Below, one piece after another: positions 17,055-26,083 of a stretch of DNA of 64,000 nucleotides. The notes under the pieces were generated by a model. It had not been told where the DNA came from and did no database searches. It saw only the letters and a program-made list of their open reading frames with translations. The DNA comes from Gracilimonas sp040117685 (lineage in GTDB: Bacteria; Bacteroidota; Rhodothermia; Balneolales; Balneolaceae), in assembly GCF_040117685.2 (NCBI RefSeq), contig NZ_JBEDYP020000013.1:124001-188000 (forward strand), given 5' to 3'. Position 1 is the stretch's first letter; each line of letters opens with the position of its first letter. The translations under genes were made by a program, and so were the position numbers.

Positions 17055-19430
17055 ATGCAAAAAAGACACAAGGATTTCTACAGCATCTTCTGTATTTGGA
17101 GTCTGGTTTTATTTGGCGGCACCATATCATTTGCCCAGCCATTGGCTGATAAGGGTACCATTAACTTATCAAACATTGACTTCGGCAAACAGAAATCCAT
17201 TGCTTTAAACGGAGAATGGTCGTTTTACTGGAATAACCTCGTTCCGCCTCATCAGATAGAAAAAGATTCCCTCGTTAACTTTGTCAATTTCCCTCATTTG
17301 TGGAATGAGGATCCTGAGCTTTCCTCTTATGGATATGCCACTTACGCTGTCCAAATTATTAAACCTGCGAACCCTCCTCCCCTGGCAATCACAATACCTG
17401 ACCTTTATACTGCCTACACCTTATTTATCAATGGCGAGGTAATTTCCAGGAACGGTCGGGTTGGAACCAGCCGGGAAACTTACACACCTTTTTGGCTACC
17501 CAGAACGGTATCTATTGACCACTTCAGTTCGGATACGCTCTACGTTGTTCTGCATGTCTCAAACTTCAGACATAGTAAGGGTGGTATTCGCTTACCCATT
17601 AAATTGGGTACAGAAGAGTTCCTGGAACGCGAACGTACTATTGAAATTGGCTATACCCTTCTTTTAACAGGGTGCCTTTTTATGATAGGCCTATTTTTTA
17701 TGGGGCTCTATTTATTTGGCCGGCATGAAGTACCCATGCTTTATTTTGCCTTCGTCTGTTTCTTATTTAGTTATCGTATTTTTGGAACAGGACTTTACCC
17801 GCTCCATTATCTGTTCCCCGATCTCCCCTGGATACTTACCATCAAGGCAGAGTATTTTTCCCTGTACTTTACAGCAGCCTTGTTCTGTATTTTTGTACAC
17901 AAATTATATCCTCAGGAAGCCTCGAAGAAGCTTATCTATGTTTTTGTAGGAATTTTCGGGGCCTTCTCTTTTGTAACCATTCTTTTTACTCCATTTTATT
18001 TTACGGCCCTGCTTAATTTATTTTTTGCTTCTATACCGATAGCACTGGCTTATATTACCTGGGTTTATATAAAAGCCGCATTTAATAAAAGAGAGGGTGC
18101 CTGGTTTGCCCTTGCCAGTGTGGTAATTGTGTTTACAGTTTTCATGCACAACCTGCTGGAATACCTGACTATTCTGGAAGAAAACCTCCTTCTGAATTTT
18201 ATCGGTTTTTTCTCCTTCTTTTTTCTGCAGTCTCTTATCCTTTCTTACCGGTTCACAAACTCCCTTAGCCGGGCGAGAATAAAAGCAGAAGAAGCTGCTA
18301 AAGCAAAAAGTCAGTTTCTGTCTACCATGAGTCATGAAATCAGAACTCCACTGAATGCGGTAATCGGCCTTTCCGATTTACTGCTTGAATCAAAATCAGA
18401 GCAGGAAAAGCAAGAATTTGCTCAGAACATCAAACAAAGCGGCGAAAACCTACTCGAGATCATCAACAACATTCTGGATTACTCCAAGCTTGAATCGGCC
18501 GGTATTAAACCCGATTTTCAACCCGTCAATGTCCGAAAGACTACCGATGAAATACTAAATATGCTTTTGCCGCTTTCTTATGGCAAAGACCTACCTATTT
18601 CCCTGGAAATTACCCGCGACACCCCAAAATGGGTCTTAACTGATAAAACCCAGCTCAAACAAATCCTCATAAACCTTATTGGCAATGCCATTAAGTTCAC
18701 TTCAGAAGGTGAGATTTCCATTCTGATACGTCCTGCTATCTCTCTCGATAAGCCGGGAAGTCTGTTATTTAGTATAACCGATACCGGAACCGGCATATCT
18801 GACAAAGATGCCCACCGGCTTTTCAAAAGCTTTACGCAGATAGATGCCAGCAGAACCAGGAAACATGGAGGGACCGGGTTGGGATTAGTAATCAGCAAAA
18901 AGCTGGTTGAGGCTTTGGGCGGAGAAATTTGGTTTGAAAGCAAAGCCGGGCAGGGAACAACATTCTTCTTTACAATCGAAGCAGATGAAACTAAACCGCT
19001 GAAAAATGATCAACAAAAGGAAATAGACGGATCACATCAGCGCAACACTGATGCAGATCTGAATAAACTCAGGATATTAGTAGTTGAAGATAATCTCATG
19101 AATCAGAAAGTTATCACCAGTATTCTAAGTAAAAAGAATTTGTTTCCCGATATTGCCACCAATGGTCAAGAAGCAATAGAACTGCTTGGCTCAAAAATTT
19201 TTGACCTGGTATTTATGGATATGGAAATGCCCGTTATGGATGGAATTGATGCTACTCAATATATCAGGGAAGCTTTCCCTAAAAACAAACAGCCCGTTAT
19301 AATTGCTATGACAGCAAATGCTTTCTTTGAAGACAGGGAGCGCTGCCTTAAAGCCGGAATGAATGATTTTATATCTAAACCTATATCGATGGACATGGTA
19401 GAAGTAACTCTGAAAAAATGGTTCTCCTGA
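17055..19430 (+). CDS. Hybrid sensor histidine kinase with 7TMR-DISM sensor and receiver domain
   Basis: The 791-residue protein has a signal sequence, an extracellular 7TMR-DISM-extracellular domain (about 30-185, a jelly-roll fold predicted to bind carbohydrates or other small ligands), seven transmembrane helices (about 195-400), a HisKA domain with His427 in MSHEIRTPLN, an HATPase domain (NLIGNAIKFT, DTGTGI, GTGLGL) and a C-terminal receiver with Asp722 in VFMDMEMPVMDG. Phosphate would pass from His427 to Asp722 and then need an Hpt partner, which is not nearby. It follows the desaturase by 63 bases. Confidence 0.92.
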   Translation: MQKRHKDFYSIFCIWSLVLFGGTISFAQPLADKGTINLSNIDFGKQKSIALNGEWSFYWNNLVPPHQIEKDSLVNFVNFPHLWNEDPELSSYGYATYAVQIIKPANPPPLAITIPDLYTAYTLFINGEVISRNGRVGTSRETYTPFWLPRTVSIDHFSSDTLYVVLHVSNFRHSKGGIRLPIKLGTEEFLERERTIEIGYTLLLTGCLFMIGLFFMGLYLFGRHEVPMLYFAFVCFLFSYRIFGTGLYPLHYLFPDLPWILTIKAEYFSLYFTAALFCIFVHKLYPQEASKKLIYVFVGIFGAFSFVTILFTPFYFTALLNLFFASIPIALAYITWVYIKAAFNKREGAWFALASVVIVFTVFMHNLLEYLTILEENLLLNFIGFFSFFFLQSLILSYRFTNSLSRARIKAEEAAKAKSQFLSTMSHEIRTPLNAVIGLSDLLLESKSEQEKQEFAQNIKQSGENLLEIINNILDYSKLESAGIKPDFQPVNVRKTTDEILNMLLPLSYGKDLPISLEITRDTPKWVLTDKTQLKQILINLIGNAIKFTSEGEISILIRPAISLDKPGSLLFSITDTGTGISDKDAHRLFKSFTQIDASRTRKHGGTGLGLVISKKLVEALGGEIWFESKAGQGTTFFFTIEADETKPLKNDQQKEIDGSHQRNTDADLNKLRILVVEDNLMNQKVITSILSKKNLFPDIATNGQEAIELLGSKIFDLVFMDMEMPVMDGIDATQYIREAFPKNKQPVIIAMTANAFFEDRERCLKAGMNDFISKPISMDMVEVTLKKWFS

Positions 19431-19530
19431 TTTTACAGAGCTTTACGCTGACGTATCATTTTTTTTCAAATAGAGATCAAAAGGTTGCTTAAAATTGAGC
19501 GTAATTCAAATGCAAACCTTTAATATTAGC

Positions 19531-20844
19531 ATGGATCGAATTCCACTGTTACCCATTTTATTTGCCACCACATTCGGACTTCTGTTTTCTGCGTGTACCC
19601 AACAACCAACTGTTTCTGAGCAAAATGTTTCTCGCATCATGGAGACTTTAAGCTCTGACCAAATGAAGGGCCGACATGCCTTTGGAAGCGGCATTGAGCT
19701 CGCGGCCGACTTCATCTCTGCTGAATTTGAAAATATTGGCCTCTCTACCCTTCCCGGAAAAGACAATTTTCGCCAGGAATTTTCCATATACACATTGAAA
19801 CCAAAAAACGCTTCAATTATAATTAACAATCGGGAGGTTGGTGGTCAATATTACTTTGGACTTACCAATGCTGAAACTGTTAGCTGGACTCCGAATAACA
19901 CTAATGTGAACTATATTTCAGCACAGGATGATTATCGGAAAAAATTCGGGGAATATTCATCTGATGATGAATCATCTGTAATTGTGGTTGATGGAGAGCA
20001 CGAAAAACTATTTCACAAATACCGAACTTATTTCAGCCGGTCGAATCGAACCTTTGAACTTAATTCAGAGCCTAACGACATATTCGTAATTTTTGATGAA
20101 AAGGTTAACAGTTATGATATAACCCTGGAGAATACGGTAAAAAGCCAGGGACTTTCTAATATCATCGGAAAAATTGAAGGCAAACGGGAAAATGAAATTG
20201 TTCTTTTCTCAGCCCATTACGATCATATTGGAGTAGTTTCAGCAGTTGATGAAGACTCCATAGCCAACGGAGCTAATGACAATGCCTCCGGTGTTTCAGC
20301 AGTCATTGAATTAGCCCGGTATTTCCAGAACATGCCCAAGCCGGAGAGAACCCTTTATTTCGTTGGCTTTACCGCTGAAGAAGTAGGCGGATATGGCTCT
20401 AAGTACTTTTCACAGCAAATGGATCCCAACGACATTGTAGCCATGTTCAACATAGAAATGATAGGCAAACCGGATGTTGACGGAGCAAACTCAGCCTGGA
20501 TTACCGGTTTCGATAAATCTACGTTTGGCGAAATTCTTCAGAACAGTGTTTCCGATTCTAACTTTGTGTTCTATCCCGACCCTTATCCAAATCAAAACCT
20601 GTTCTACCGTTCTGATAATGCAACCCTGGCAAAACTGGGAGTACCGGCTCATACCATCAGCACAACACCTATCGATGTAGACCAGGATTATCACAGAGTC
20701 TCGGATGAATTTAACACCCTGGACATTACCCATGCCACGAACACCATTCGGGCTATAGCGAAGGCAGCCAGAGTAATCATATCGGCCGAGCAAACACCAA
20801 CCCGTATTCTCAACGGTGAGGATAATCTTACTTCTAACAAATAG
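19531..20844 (+). CDS. M28-family zinc peptidase lipoprotein
   Basis: The product of about 437 residues begins with a lipoprotein signal ending LLFSAC, so it should be anchored in the outer membrane or periplasm. M28 aminopeptidase motifs are clear: SAHYDHIG (zinc His), GANDNASGVSA (bridging Asp), TAEEVGGYGS (catalytic Glu and zinc Glu), FNIEMIG and the final His in VPAHTISTT. A Glu replaces the usual Asp in the NxDM-type motif. A PA-like insertion may occupy the middle. The start is uncertain: TTG 19495 and ATG 19510 also lie in frame, but 19531 gives the cleanest lipoprotein signal. It is convergent with the agmatine deiminase, with only four bases between the stops. Confidence 0.87.
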   Translation: MDRIPLLPILFATTFGLLFSACTQQPTVSEQNVSRIMETLSSDQMKGRHAFGSGIELAADFISAEFENIGLSTLPGKDNFRQEFSIYTLKPKNASIIINNREVGGQYYFGLTNAETVSWTPNNTNVNYISAQDDYRKKFGEYSSDDESSVIVVDGEHEKLFHKYRTYFSRSNRTFELNSEPNDIFVIFDEKVNSYDITLENTVKSQGLSNIIGKIEGKRENEIVLFSAHYDHIGVVSAVDEDSIANGANDNASGVSAVIELARYFQNMPKPERTLYFVGFTAEEVGGYGSKYFSQQMDPNDIVAMFNIEMIGKPDVDGANSAWITGFDKSTFGEILQNSVSDSNFVFYPDPYPNQNLFYRSDNATLAKLGVPAHTISTTPIDVDQDYHRVSDEFNTLDITHATNTIRAIAKAARVIISAEQTPTRILNGEDNLTSNK

Positions 20845-20848
20845 TTAA

Positions 20849-21895
20849 TTAGTTAATACCGTACCACTGTTGGGTGATGCAATGAATGGAACCTCCCCCC
20901 CGCAACAGGTCTGCACAGTCGATTCCTATAATTTTCCGGCCGGGAAAGTATTTTTGGAGAAGATTAATGGCTTGGTCATCATACCTTTTGTCGTACAGAG
21001 GAAGTAAAACAGCACCGTTGGCAATATAGAAACTGGCATAGCTTGCCGGAACATACTCCGAGCCGTCCACTGTAGTGCCCTGTATTTTTGTATGGAGAAG
21101 AGGCAGCGTTTCTATATTCAGCTTCTTTCCGCTTTTCAACTCTACTTTTCTGAGAGTTTCCAGATTTTCCTGAAGCGCATGGTAGTTTATATCCTCTTTA
21201 TCCTCACAAATCATGGTCAGAACGGTATCTTTATTCAGCCAACGAGTGATGTTGTCAACATGGCCATCGGTATCGTCCCCCTCAAGCCCTCTTTTTAGCC
21301 AAATAATTTGATCAACCCCAAGATAAGTACGCAGGCGTTCCTCAATCTCTTCTCTGGAAAGATCCGGGTTTCGGTTTTTATTCAACAGCACCGATTCTGT
21401 AGCTAGAAGTCCTCCTTCGCCATTAACGTCGATGGATCCGCCTTCAAGAATCATATCCTGTTCAACACGTTTTACCCCAAACTTATCTGCGATAAAAGAC
21501 GGTATCCTATTGTCGTCTTCCCATGGCGGATACTTTTCACCCCAGACATTATATTCCCAATCGACGATTATAAAATCGCCTGATTCATACTGAACAAAAA
21601 TCGGCCCGCAGTCTCTGGCCCAAATATCATTTATCTTTTGCTGATGTATCATTACCCGATCCAGATCCACCGCTCTTCCTGAAAGCTTTTGCATCACCCG
21701 GTTTCGAATTTCCAGGCTTTCCACAAACAAATGAATTGGTTCAAAAAAGTGGAGTTCTTCAATGATTCTACAGTACACTTCTTCCACCCGTTCCAGCCGT
21801 TCGCCCGGCCAGGTTTTACGGTTTGAAGGCCAATGTAATTGAGTAGCTGAATGTCGGGACCATTCCGCTGGCATCCGATAGGTTAAGAGATCCAC
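20849..21895 (-). CDS. aguA: Agmatine deiminase
   Basis: The 348-residue protein is a peptidyl-arginine-deiminase-type (PF04371) enzyme, which hydrolyses agmatine to N-carbamoylputrescine and ammonia. Landmarks are LHWPSNRKTWPG near the N-terminus, ARDCGPIFV, EGGSIDVNGEG, GDDTDGHVDN (general acid and substrate ligands) and the nucleophile Cys339 in GGGSIHCITQQ. The partner amidohydrolase (aguB) is not adjacent, so the route to putrescine would be completed elsewhere. An open frame of 72 codons immediately upstream (21895-22113) shows no protein-like features and is not called. Confidence 0.93.
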   Translation of the reverse strand: MDLLTYRMPAEWSRHSATQLHWPSNRKTWPGERLERVEEVYCRIIEELHFFEPIHLFVESLEIRNRVMQKLSGRAVDLDRVMIHQQKINDIWARDCGPIFVQYESGDFIIVDWEYNVWGEKYPPWEDDNRIPSFIADKFGVKRVEQDMILEGGSIDVNGEGGLLATESVLLNKNRNPDLSREEIEERLRTYLGVDQIIWLKRGLEGDDTDGHVDNITRWLNKDTVLTMICEDKEDINYHALQENLETLRKVELKSGKKLNIETLPLLHTKIQGTTVDGSEYVPASYASFYIANGAVLLPLYDKRYDDQAINLLQKYFPGRKIIGIDCADLLRGGGSIHCITQQWYGIN

Positions 21896-22406
21896 TAATC
21901 GACTATTCGTTTAAAAATGGGTTTGTAGAGTATCTGCAAGCATATAATCTGAGCTATTTTTTCAGCAGCATTTCTTATTAACTCTATGTACCGGCAGAGA
22001 TTACCTTTAACGTTTTTTGAGCATAATGTTTGAATAAACCCAATGGGTACTTTCTGTTCTCTCATATAAAAGAATTTTTTGTGAACAGATAAATTATGGA
22101 AAGTCATGACCAATTAGAATGCATAAAAAAAGGAAGGCAAACCGCCTTCCTTTTTTTTGTACCCTGAAAACCCCAAACTGTATCATAATGGTTTTGGTCT
22201 CCATCATTATATTCGAATTAATTATAAGAAACGGCTCATTTTGGCCTATAATTTTTTATATACACTCAAATCAGGCTCTTGCAGAGACAATTTTTGGTTT
22301 AAGCCTAACCGGACAGGGGTTCTAAAATTGAATTCAAACACTACATTGATTATATACTGTTTAACCCTTTTAACAGGCCTTCAATTATTAGTATCAGTCA
22401 GATCGG
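21896..22406. other. 511-base intergenic region with an orphan terminator
   Basis: The gap lies between two genes that point away from each other. It contains a strong bidirectional terminator at 22125-22158 that no annotated gene runs into, and on its right side the AT-rich promoter region of the sigma-factor gene. I see no convincing protein-coding frame. A short RNA ending at the terminator, from either side, or the relic of a lost gene would explain it. Confidence 0.5.
22125..22158. terminator. Strong orphan bidirectional terminator
   Basis: Arms AGGAAGGC and GCCTTCCT around a five-base loop are flanked by seven A on the left and seven further T on the right, so the A/T tracts also pair. 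It works as a terminator on either strand. Confidence 0.85.
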
Positions 22407-22982
22407 ATGAAGAAAGAAGAAGTAACCCAGCTTTTAGTTCGGCTTAAATCGGGAGAAAATGAAGTTTATGAAAAGCTTTATCCTCTTATATATGATGAAC
22501 TGAGGAGTCTCGCCTATCGGCATATGAAGCATCAGCGAGCCGATCACACCTTATCAAAAACGGAGTTGGTTCATGAGGCCTATTTAAAAATGATTGATCA
22601 GACTACAATCAATTTTTCGGATAAGAGCCACTTTCTGGCAATCGCTTCAAAATGCATGCGTCAGATTTTAATTGATCATGCCCGTAAAAAACACGCTCAG
22701 AAAAGAGGTGGGAAAAATAAAGACCTGACCTTCATCGATGAACTCTTCAGCAAGCAAAAGAAGAAAGCCAAAGAGCTTATTGATATAGATGATGCGTTAA
22801 ATGAACTCGAAAAACTAAATGATCGTCTGGCTAAAGTGGTGGAAATGAGGTTTTTTGGGGAAATGACGATTGAAGATACAGCCGAGGCACTCAACATCTC
22901 AAAAAGCACCGTTAAAAGAGATTGGATGAAAGCAAGGGGCTGGCTCTATAAAGAATTAAAGGGAAAGTTTGATGTCCATTAA
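22407..22982 (+). CDS. ECF-type RNA polymerase sigma factor
   Basis: The 191-residue protein has sigma-70 region 2 (LIYDELRSLAYRHM, then FLAIASKCMRQILIDHAR) and region 4 (VVEMRFFGEMTIEDTAEAL, KSTVKRDWMKARGWL). The sequence is typical of the TIGR02999-like ECF group, which is characteristically encoded beside Ser/Thr protein kinases, as here: the kinase gene starts 81 bases downstream. No anti-sigma factor is seen, which fits control through phosphorylation by the partner kinase. The long leader (about 250 bases after the orphan terminator) suggests a regulated promoter. Confidence 0.9.
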   Translation: MKKEEVTQLLVRLKSGENEVYEKLYPLIYDELRSLAYRHMKHQRADHTLSKTELVHEAYLKMIDQTTINFSDKSHFLAIASKCMRQILIDHARKKHAQKRGGKNKDLTFIDELFSKQKKKAKELIDIDDALNELEKLNDRLAKVVEMRFFGEMTIEDTAEALNISKSTVKRDWMKARGWLYKELKGKFDVH

Positions 22983-23063
22983 TGAGCGTTATCGAGGCGG
23001 GTTTACGTAGAGTAACGTAAGAGAAGGACGTTTAGAACAAGCATCAATTTACATACAAACTGT

Positions 23064-25793
23064 ATGAGCGACTATAACTGGCAAACCGTCGAAACCATCA
23101 TCGATGAAGTATTAGCACTCCCTGTCGAAAAGAGAGAAGAGTATATCCGGGAGCGTTGCAAAGGTAATGATGAACTGAAAAATGAGGTAAATCTTTTGCT
23201 CGCCTCCATTAACGAATCCGAAGGCTGGCTGGAGAATCCTGAAAAATATAAAGAGGGTTTATTTGAGGAAGCGTCTGATGATTTGGCCTCTCTTCCAACC
23301 GATCACATAACGACCGGCAGTAAAATCGGTTCATACATCATCAAAGAAAAGATAGGTGAAGGCGGAATGGGCTCGGTATACCGGGCAGAAAGAGAAGGTA
23401 AGGATTTCACGCACGAAGTTGCCGTCAAAATTATCCAAAAGCACCGGGCAACCAAAGAGAATATTCAGCGGTTCCGGAGAGAACAGCAGATACTTGCTAA
23501 CCTGAAACACACGGGTGTTGCACGCCTGTATGATGGCGGCCTAACTGAAGAAGGCTTCCCGTTTATCATCATGGAATATGTTGATGGTAGCCCGATTACC
23601 GCCTACTGCAGAGAGCAAAACTGTTCAGTGAAAGAGAAAATTGAGTTGTTTAAGAAGGTGCTTTCGGCCGTACAGTATGCCCATGAAAACCTTACCATCC
23701 ATCGCGACCTAAAACCGGATAACATTCTTGTTGATCGCCATGGAAATGTGAAAATTCTGGATTTTGGGATCTCTAAGCTGCTGGAAGATGACGACATTGA
23801 CCTGACCCGTACTAATGCACAGGTTCTAACCCTGCGATATGCCTCTCCTGAACAAATAAAAAACGGTGTTATCACCACTGCCTCAGATATATACTCACTT
23901 GGCATCATCCTTTACAAACTTCTTACCGGGAAAGAGCCATTCAAACTCGATAAGCTTACACGGTATCAGGTAGAAAAAGTCATCGTCGAAAAAGAACCAC
24001 CAACGCCCAGCTCAATAGTTGAAGGCGGCCTCAAAACCAAACTGAAAGGCGACATTGATGCCATCCTGATGAAGGCCATCCGAAAGGAGCCCGAATCCCG
24101 ATACAGAACAGCCAATGACTTTATCAATGATCTTAATCATTACTTTGAAGGCCTTCCTGTTACAGCAAGAGAGGATTCATTCCGGTACCGGGCAAATAAA
24201 TTTATGCGGAGGCATAAGCAAGGTGTGGCTGTTTTTTCGGGAATCGTACTGCTCATATCTGCCCTCGTTGGGTTCTATACTTGGAGAATTACGCAGGAAC
24301 GAAATCAGGCACAACTGGAAGCTGAAAAAGCCCGACAAGTCACAGAGTATATCAAGGAGATCTTCCGGGTGAACGACCCCACCGAGGCTCAAATCGAAGC
24401 TCGGGATCTGAATGCCATACAATTGCTGAACAATGGATTAGAAAGAGTAAACAGATTGCAAAGCCAACCCGCTATTCAATCAGAATTGATGATTGTAATT
24501 TCGGATGTGTTCTACGGAATTGGGGAGTATCAAACGGCAGATTCCCTCCTTCAGGCGTCACTAATTATTCAGAAGCAACTTTATGGGGAATCTTCCCCAC
24601 AAACCGCTAAAACCTACCACAACCTTGGGATCGTAAAAAGGAAATTGGGACATCTGGATCAGGCTATTGAACATGGAGAAATTGCTCTGAACTTATTTAA
24701 AAAAGCTTCTGGCACTGATAATACGCTGCTTGCTAATGTAACAGCCGAGCTGGGCAGTAACTACGAAGAGAAAGGAAATGCTGATAAAGCCCTGACTTTG
24801 TTTAATGAATCCCTTTCATACTACTATAAAAACAACAGAACAATCAGCCGATTAGACAACCAGAATATTGCTTCTACCAGCCGAAGCCTGGGGCGTCTGT
24901 TGGCAAAACAAGGAGAGAACCAAAGAGCTGAAGAACTACTTCAAAACACCTATCGTATTAATAAGGATTTTTTTGGTGATGAAGACCTCAAGGTAGCCTA
25001 TTCAGCCAACGACCTTGGCACTTTTTATATGAACATAAACGAATATGAAGAATCCTATCCGCTTTTTGAGGAGAGCATCCGAATTAAGAAAAAATTCCTG
25101 GAAGAAAATCACCCCAGTTTTGCAAGCACCTACAATAACATGGCCGTTTTGCAGGAAAAGATGGGAAATTTTTCTGTGGCTGAGTCTCTTTATAACAAAA
25201 CACTGAGTTTAGTTAAAGTGGTTTTCGGGCAGCGGCATCCCGCAACCGTAGCTACTTTAAGTAACATGGGAAGCCTGGAACGCAGAAGGGGTAACTTTGC
25301 CCGGTCAGAATCGCTTTACACGGAAGTATTGAAATTAGATCAGCAAATATTTGGAGACCAACACCGGTACATAGGAACCGATTTATATAACATCGCCATT
25401 ATCAAACACCTTACCGGAAATCTTTATACTGCAGACAGCCTTTTCAACGAATCCGCCTCAATATTGAAGGCCACCCTGCCGCCTTCTCATCCCGACCTGA
25501 TTAAGACCCTGATCGATCACGGAAAACTGGCCCTTGATCTGGAGGACTCCCAAAAAGCCACGCAATTACTCACCGAGTGTTTAGAGAGACTGGAAGGTTC
25601 GGATAATGCCCGTCACAGTGAATATATTGAAGCTTACACTTATCTGGCGCTTTCAACCATGAAAAACAAAGACTTTACATCGGCTGAACGCTACTTTCTC
25701 GAGGCCCAGTCAAGAATTGATTCGGTAGATTTTACAGATGAAAAACTCATTGCTATTATTCAGGAAAACCTCGAGACAATACAGGGTTTATAG
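23064..25793 (+). CDS. Membrane Ser/Thr protein kinase with extracytoplasmic TPR repeats
   Basis: The 909-residue protein has an N-terminal helical segment (1-90), a Hanks-type kinase domain (about 90-365) with the glycine loop GEGGMGSV, Lys122 (VAVKII), the catalytic loop HRDLKPDN with Asp215, and Asp233 of the DFG motif, a transmembrane helix at about 387-407, and a long C-terminal region of tetratricopeptide repeats of about 42-residue period (YHNLGIVKRKLGHLDQA and similar), likely outside the cytoplasmic membrane. All catalytic residues are present, so it should be active. Paired with the ECF sigma factor just upstream, it probably senses an envelope cue through the TPR part and phosphorylates or releases the sigma factor. 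Confidence 0.92.
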   Translation: MSDYNWQTVETIIDEVLALPVEKREEYIRERCKGNDELKNEVNLLLASINESEGWLENPEKYKEGLFEEASDDLASLPTDHITTGSKIGSYIIKEKIGEGGMGSVYRAEREGKDFTHEVAVKIIQKHRATKENIQRFRREQQILANLKHTGVARLYDGGLTEEGFPFIIMEYVDGSPITAYCREQNCSVKEKIELFKKVLSAVQYAHENLTIHRDLKPDNILVDRHGNVKILDFGISKLLEDDDIDLTRTNAQVLTLRYASPEQIKNGVITTASDIYSLGIILYKLLTGKEPFKLDKLTRYQVEKVIVEKEPPTPSSIVEGGLKTKLKGDIDAILMKAIRKEPESRYRTANDFINDLNHYFEGLPVTAREDSFRYRANKFMRRHKQGVAVFSGIVLLISALVGFYTWRITQERNQAQLEAEKARQVTEYIKEIFRVNDPTEAQIEARDLNAIQLLNNGLERVNRLQSQPAIQSELMIVISDVFYGIGEYQTADSLLQASLIIQKQLYGESSPQTAKTYHNLGIVKRKLGHLDQAIEHGEIALNLFKKASGTDNTLLANVTAELGSNYEEKGNADKALTLFNESLSYYYKNNRTISRLDNQNIASTSRSLGRLLAKQGENQRAEELLQNTYRINKDFFGDEDLKVAYSANDLGTFYMNINEYEESYPLFEESIRIKKKFLEENHPSFASTYNNMAVLQEKMGNFSVAESLYNKTLSLVKVVFGQRHPATVATLSNMGSLERRRGNFARSESLYTEVLKLDQQIFGDQHRYIGTDLYNIAIIKHLTGNLYTADSLFNESASILKATLPPSHPDLIKTLIDHGKLALDLEDSQKATQLLTECLERLEGSDNARHSEYIEAYTYLALSTMKNKDFTSAERYFLEAQSRIDSVDFTDEKLIAIIQENLETIQGL

Positions 25794-26083
25794 CCGTTAA
25801 AAAAGGATTATTCAATCTTTCGCTTACTAATTTACACAGGCATTGCTCTTTTTAAGGGAAATTTTCTTGAACATTTTCTCAATCTCACCTAACAAATTCA
25901 AGCTTCGGGCAGTGATATCATTGTTATTTAAGTGATAAAACATCCCTGCATAACTTAGAAAAGCGCTTCCAGTGTATCTCATTAATCTTTTCGTAATTTA
26001 TTTTTACCAGACAAAAAGGTTAATATTAAAAGCACATATCCTTACCTTTAGCACTTAATTAAATTGAACCACAAAAAGCCAAC

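Noticed and set aside
21895..22113. Possible 72-residue protein upstream of agmatine deiminase
   Set aside because: Composition is erratic, with no recognisable domain and no good start signal; it abuts rather than overlaps a conserved gene.
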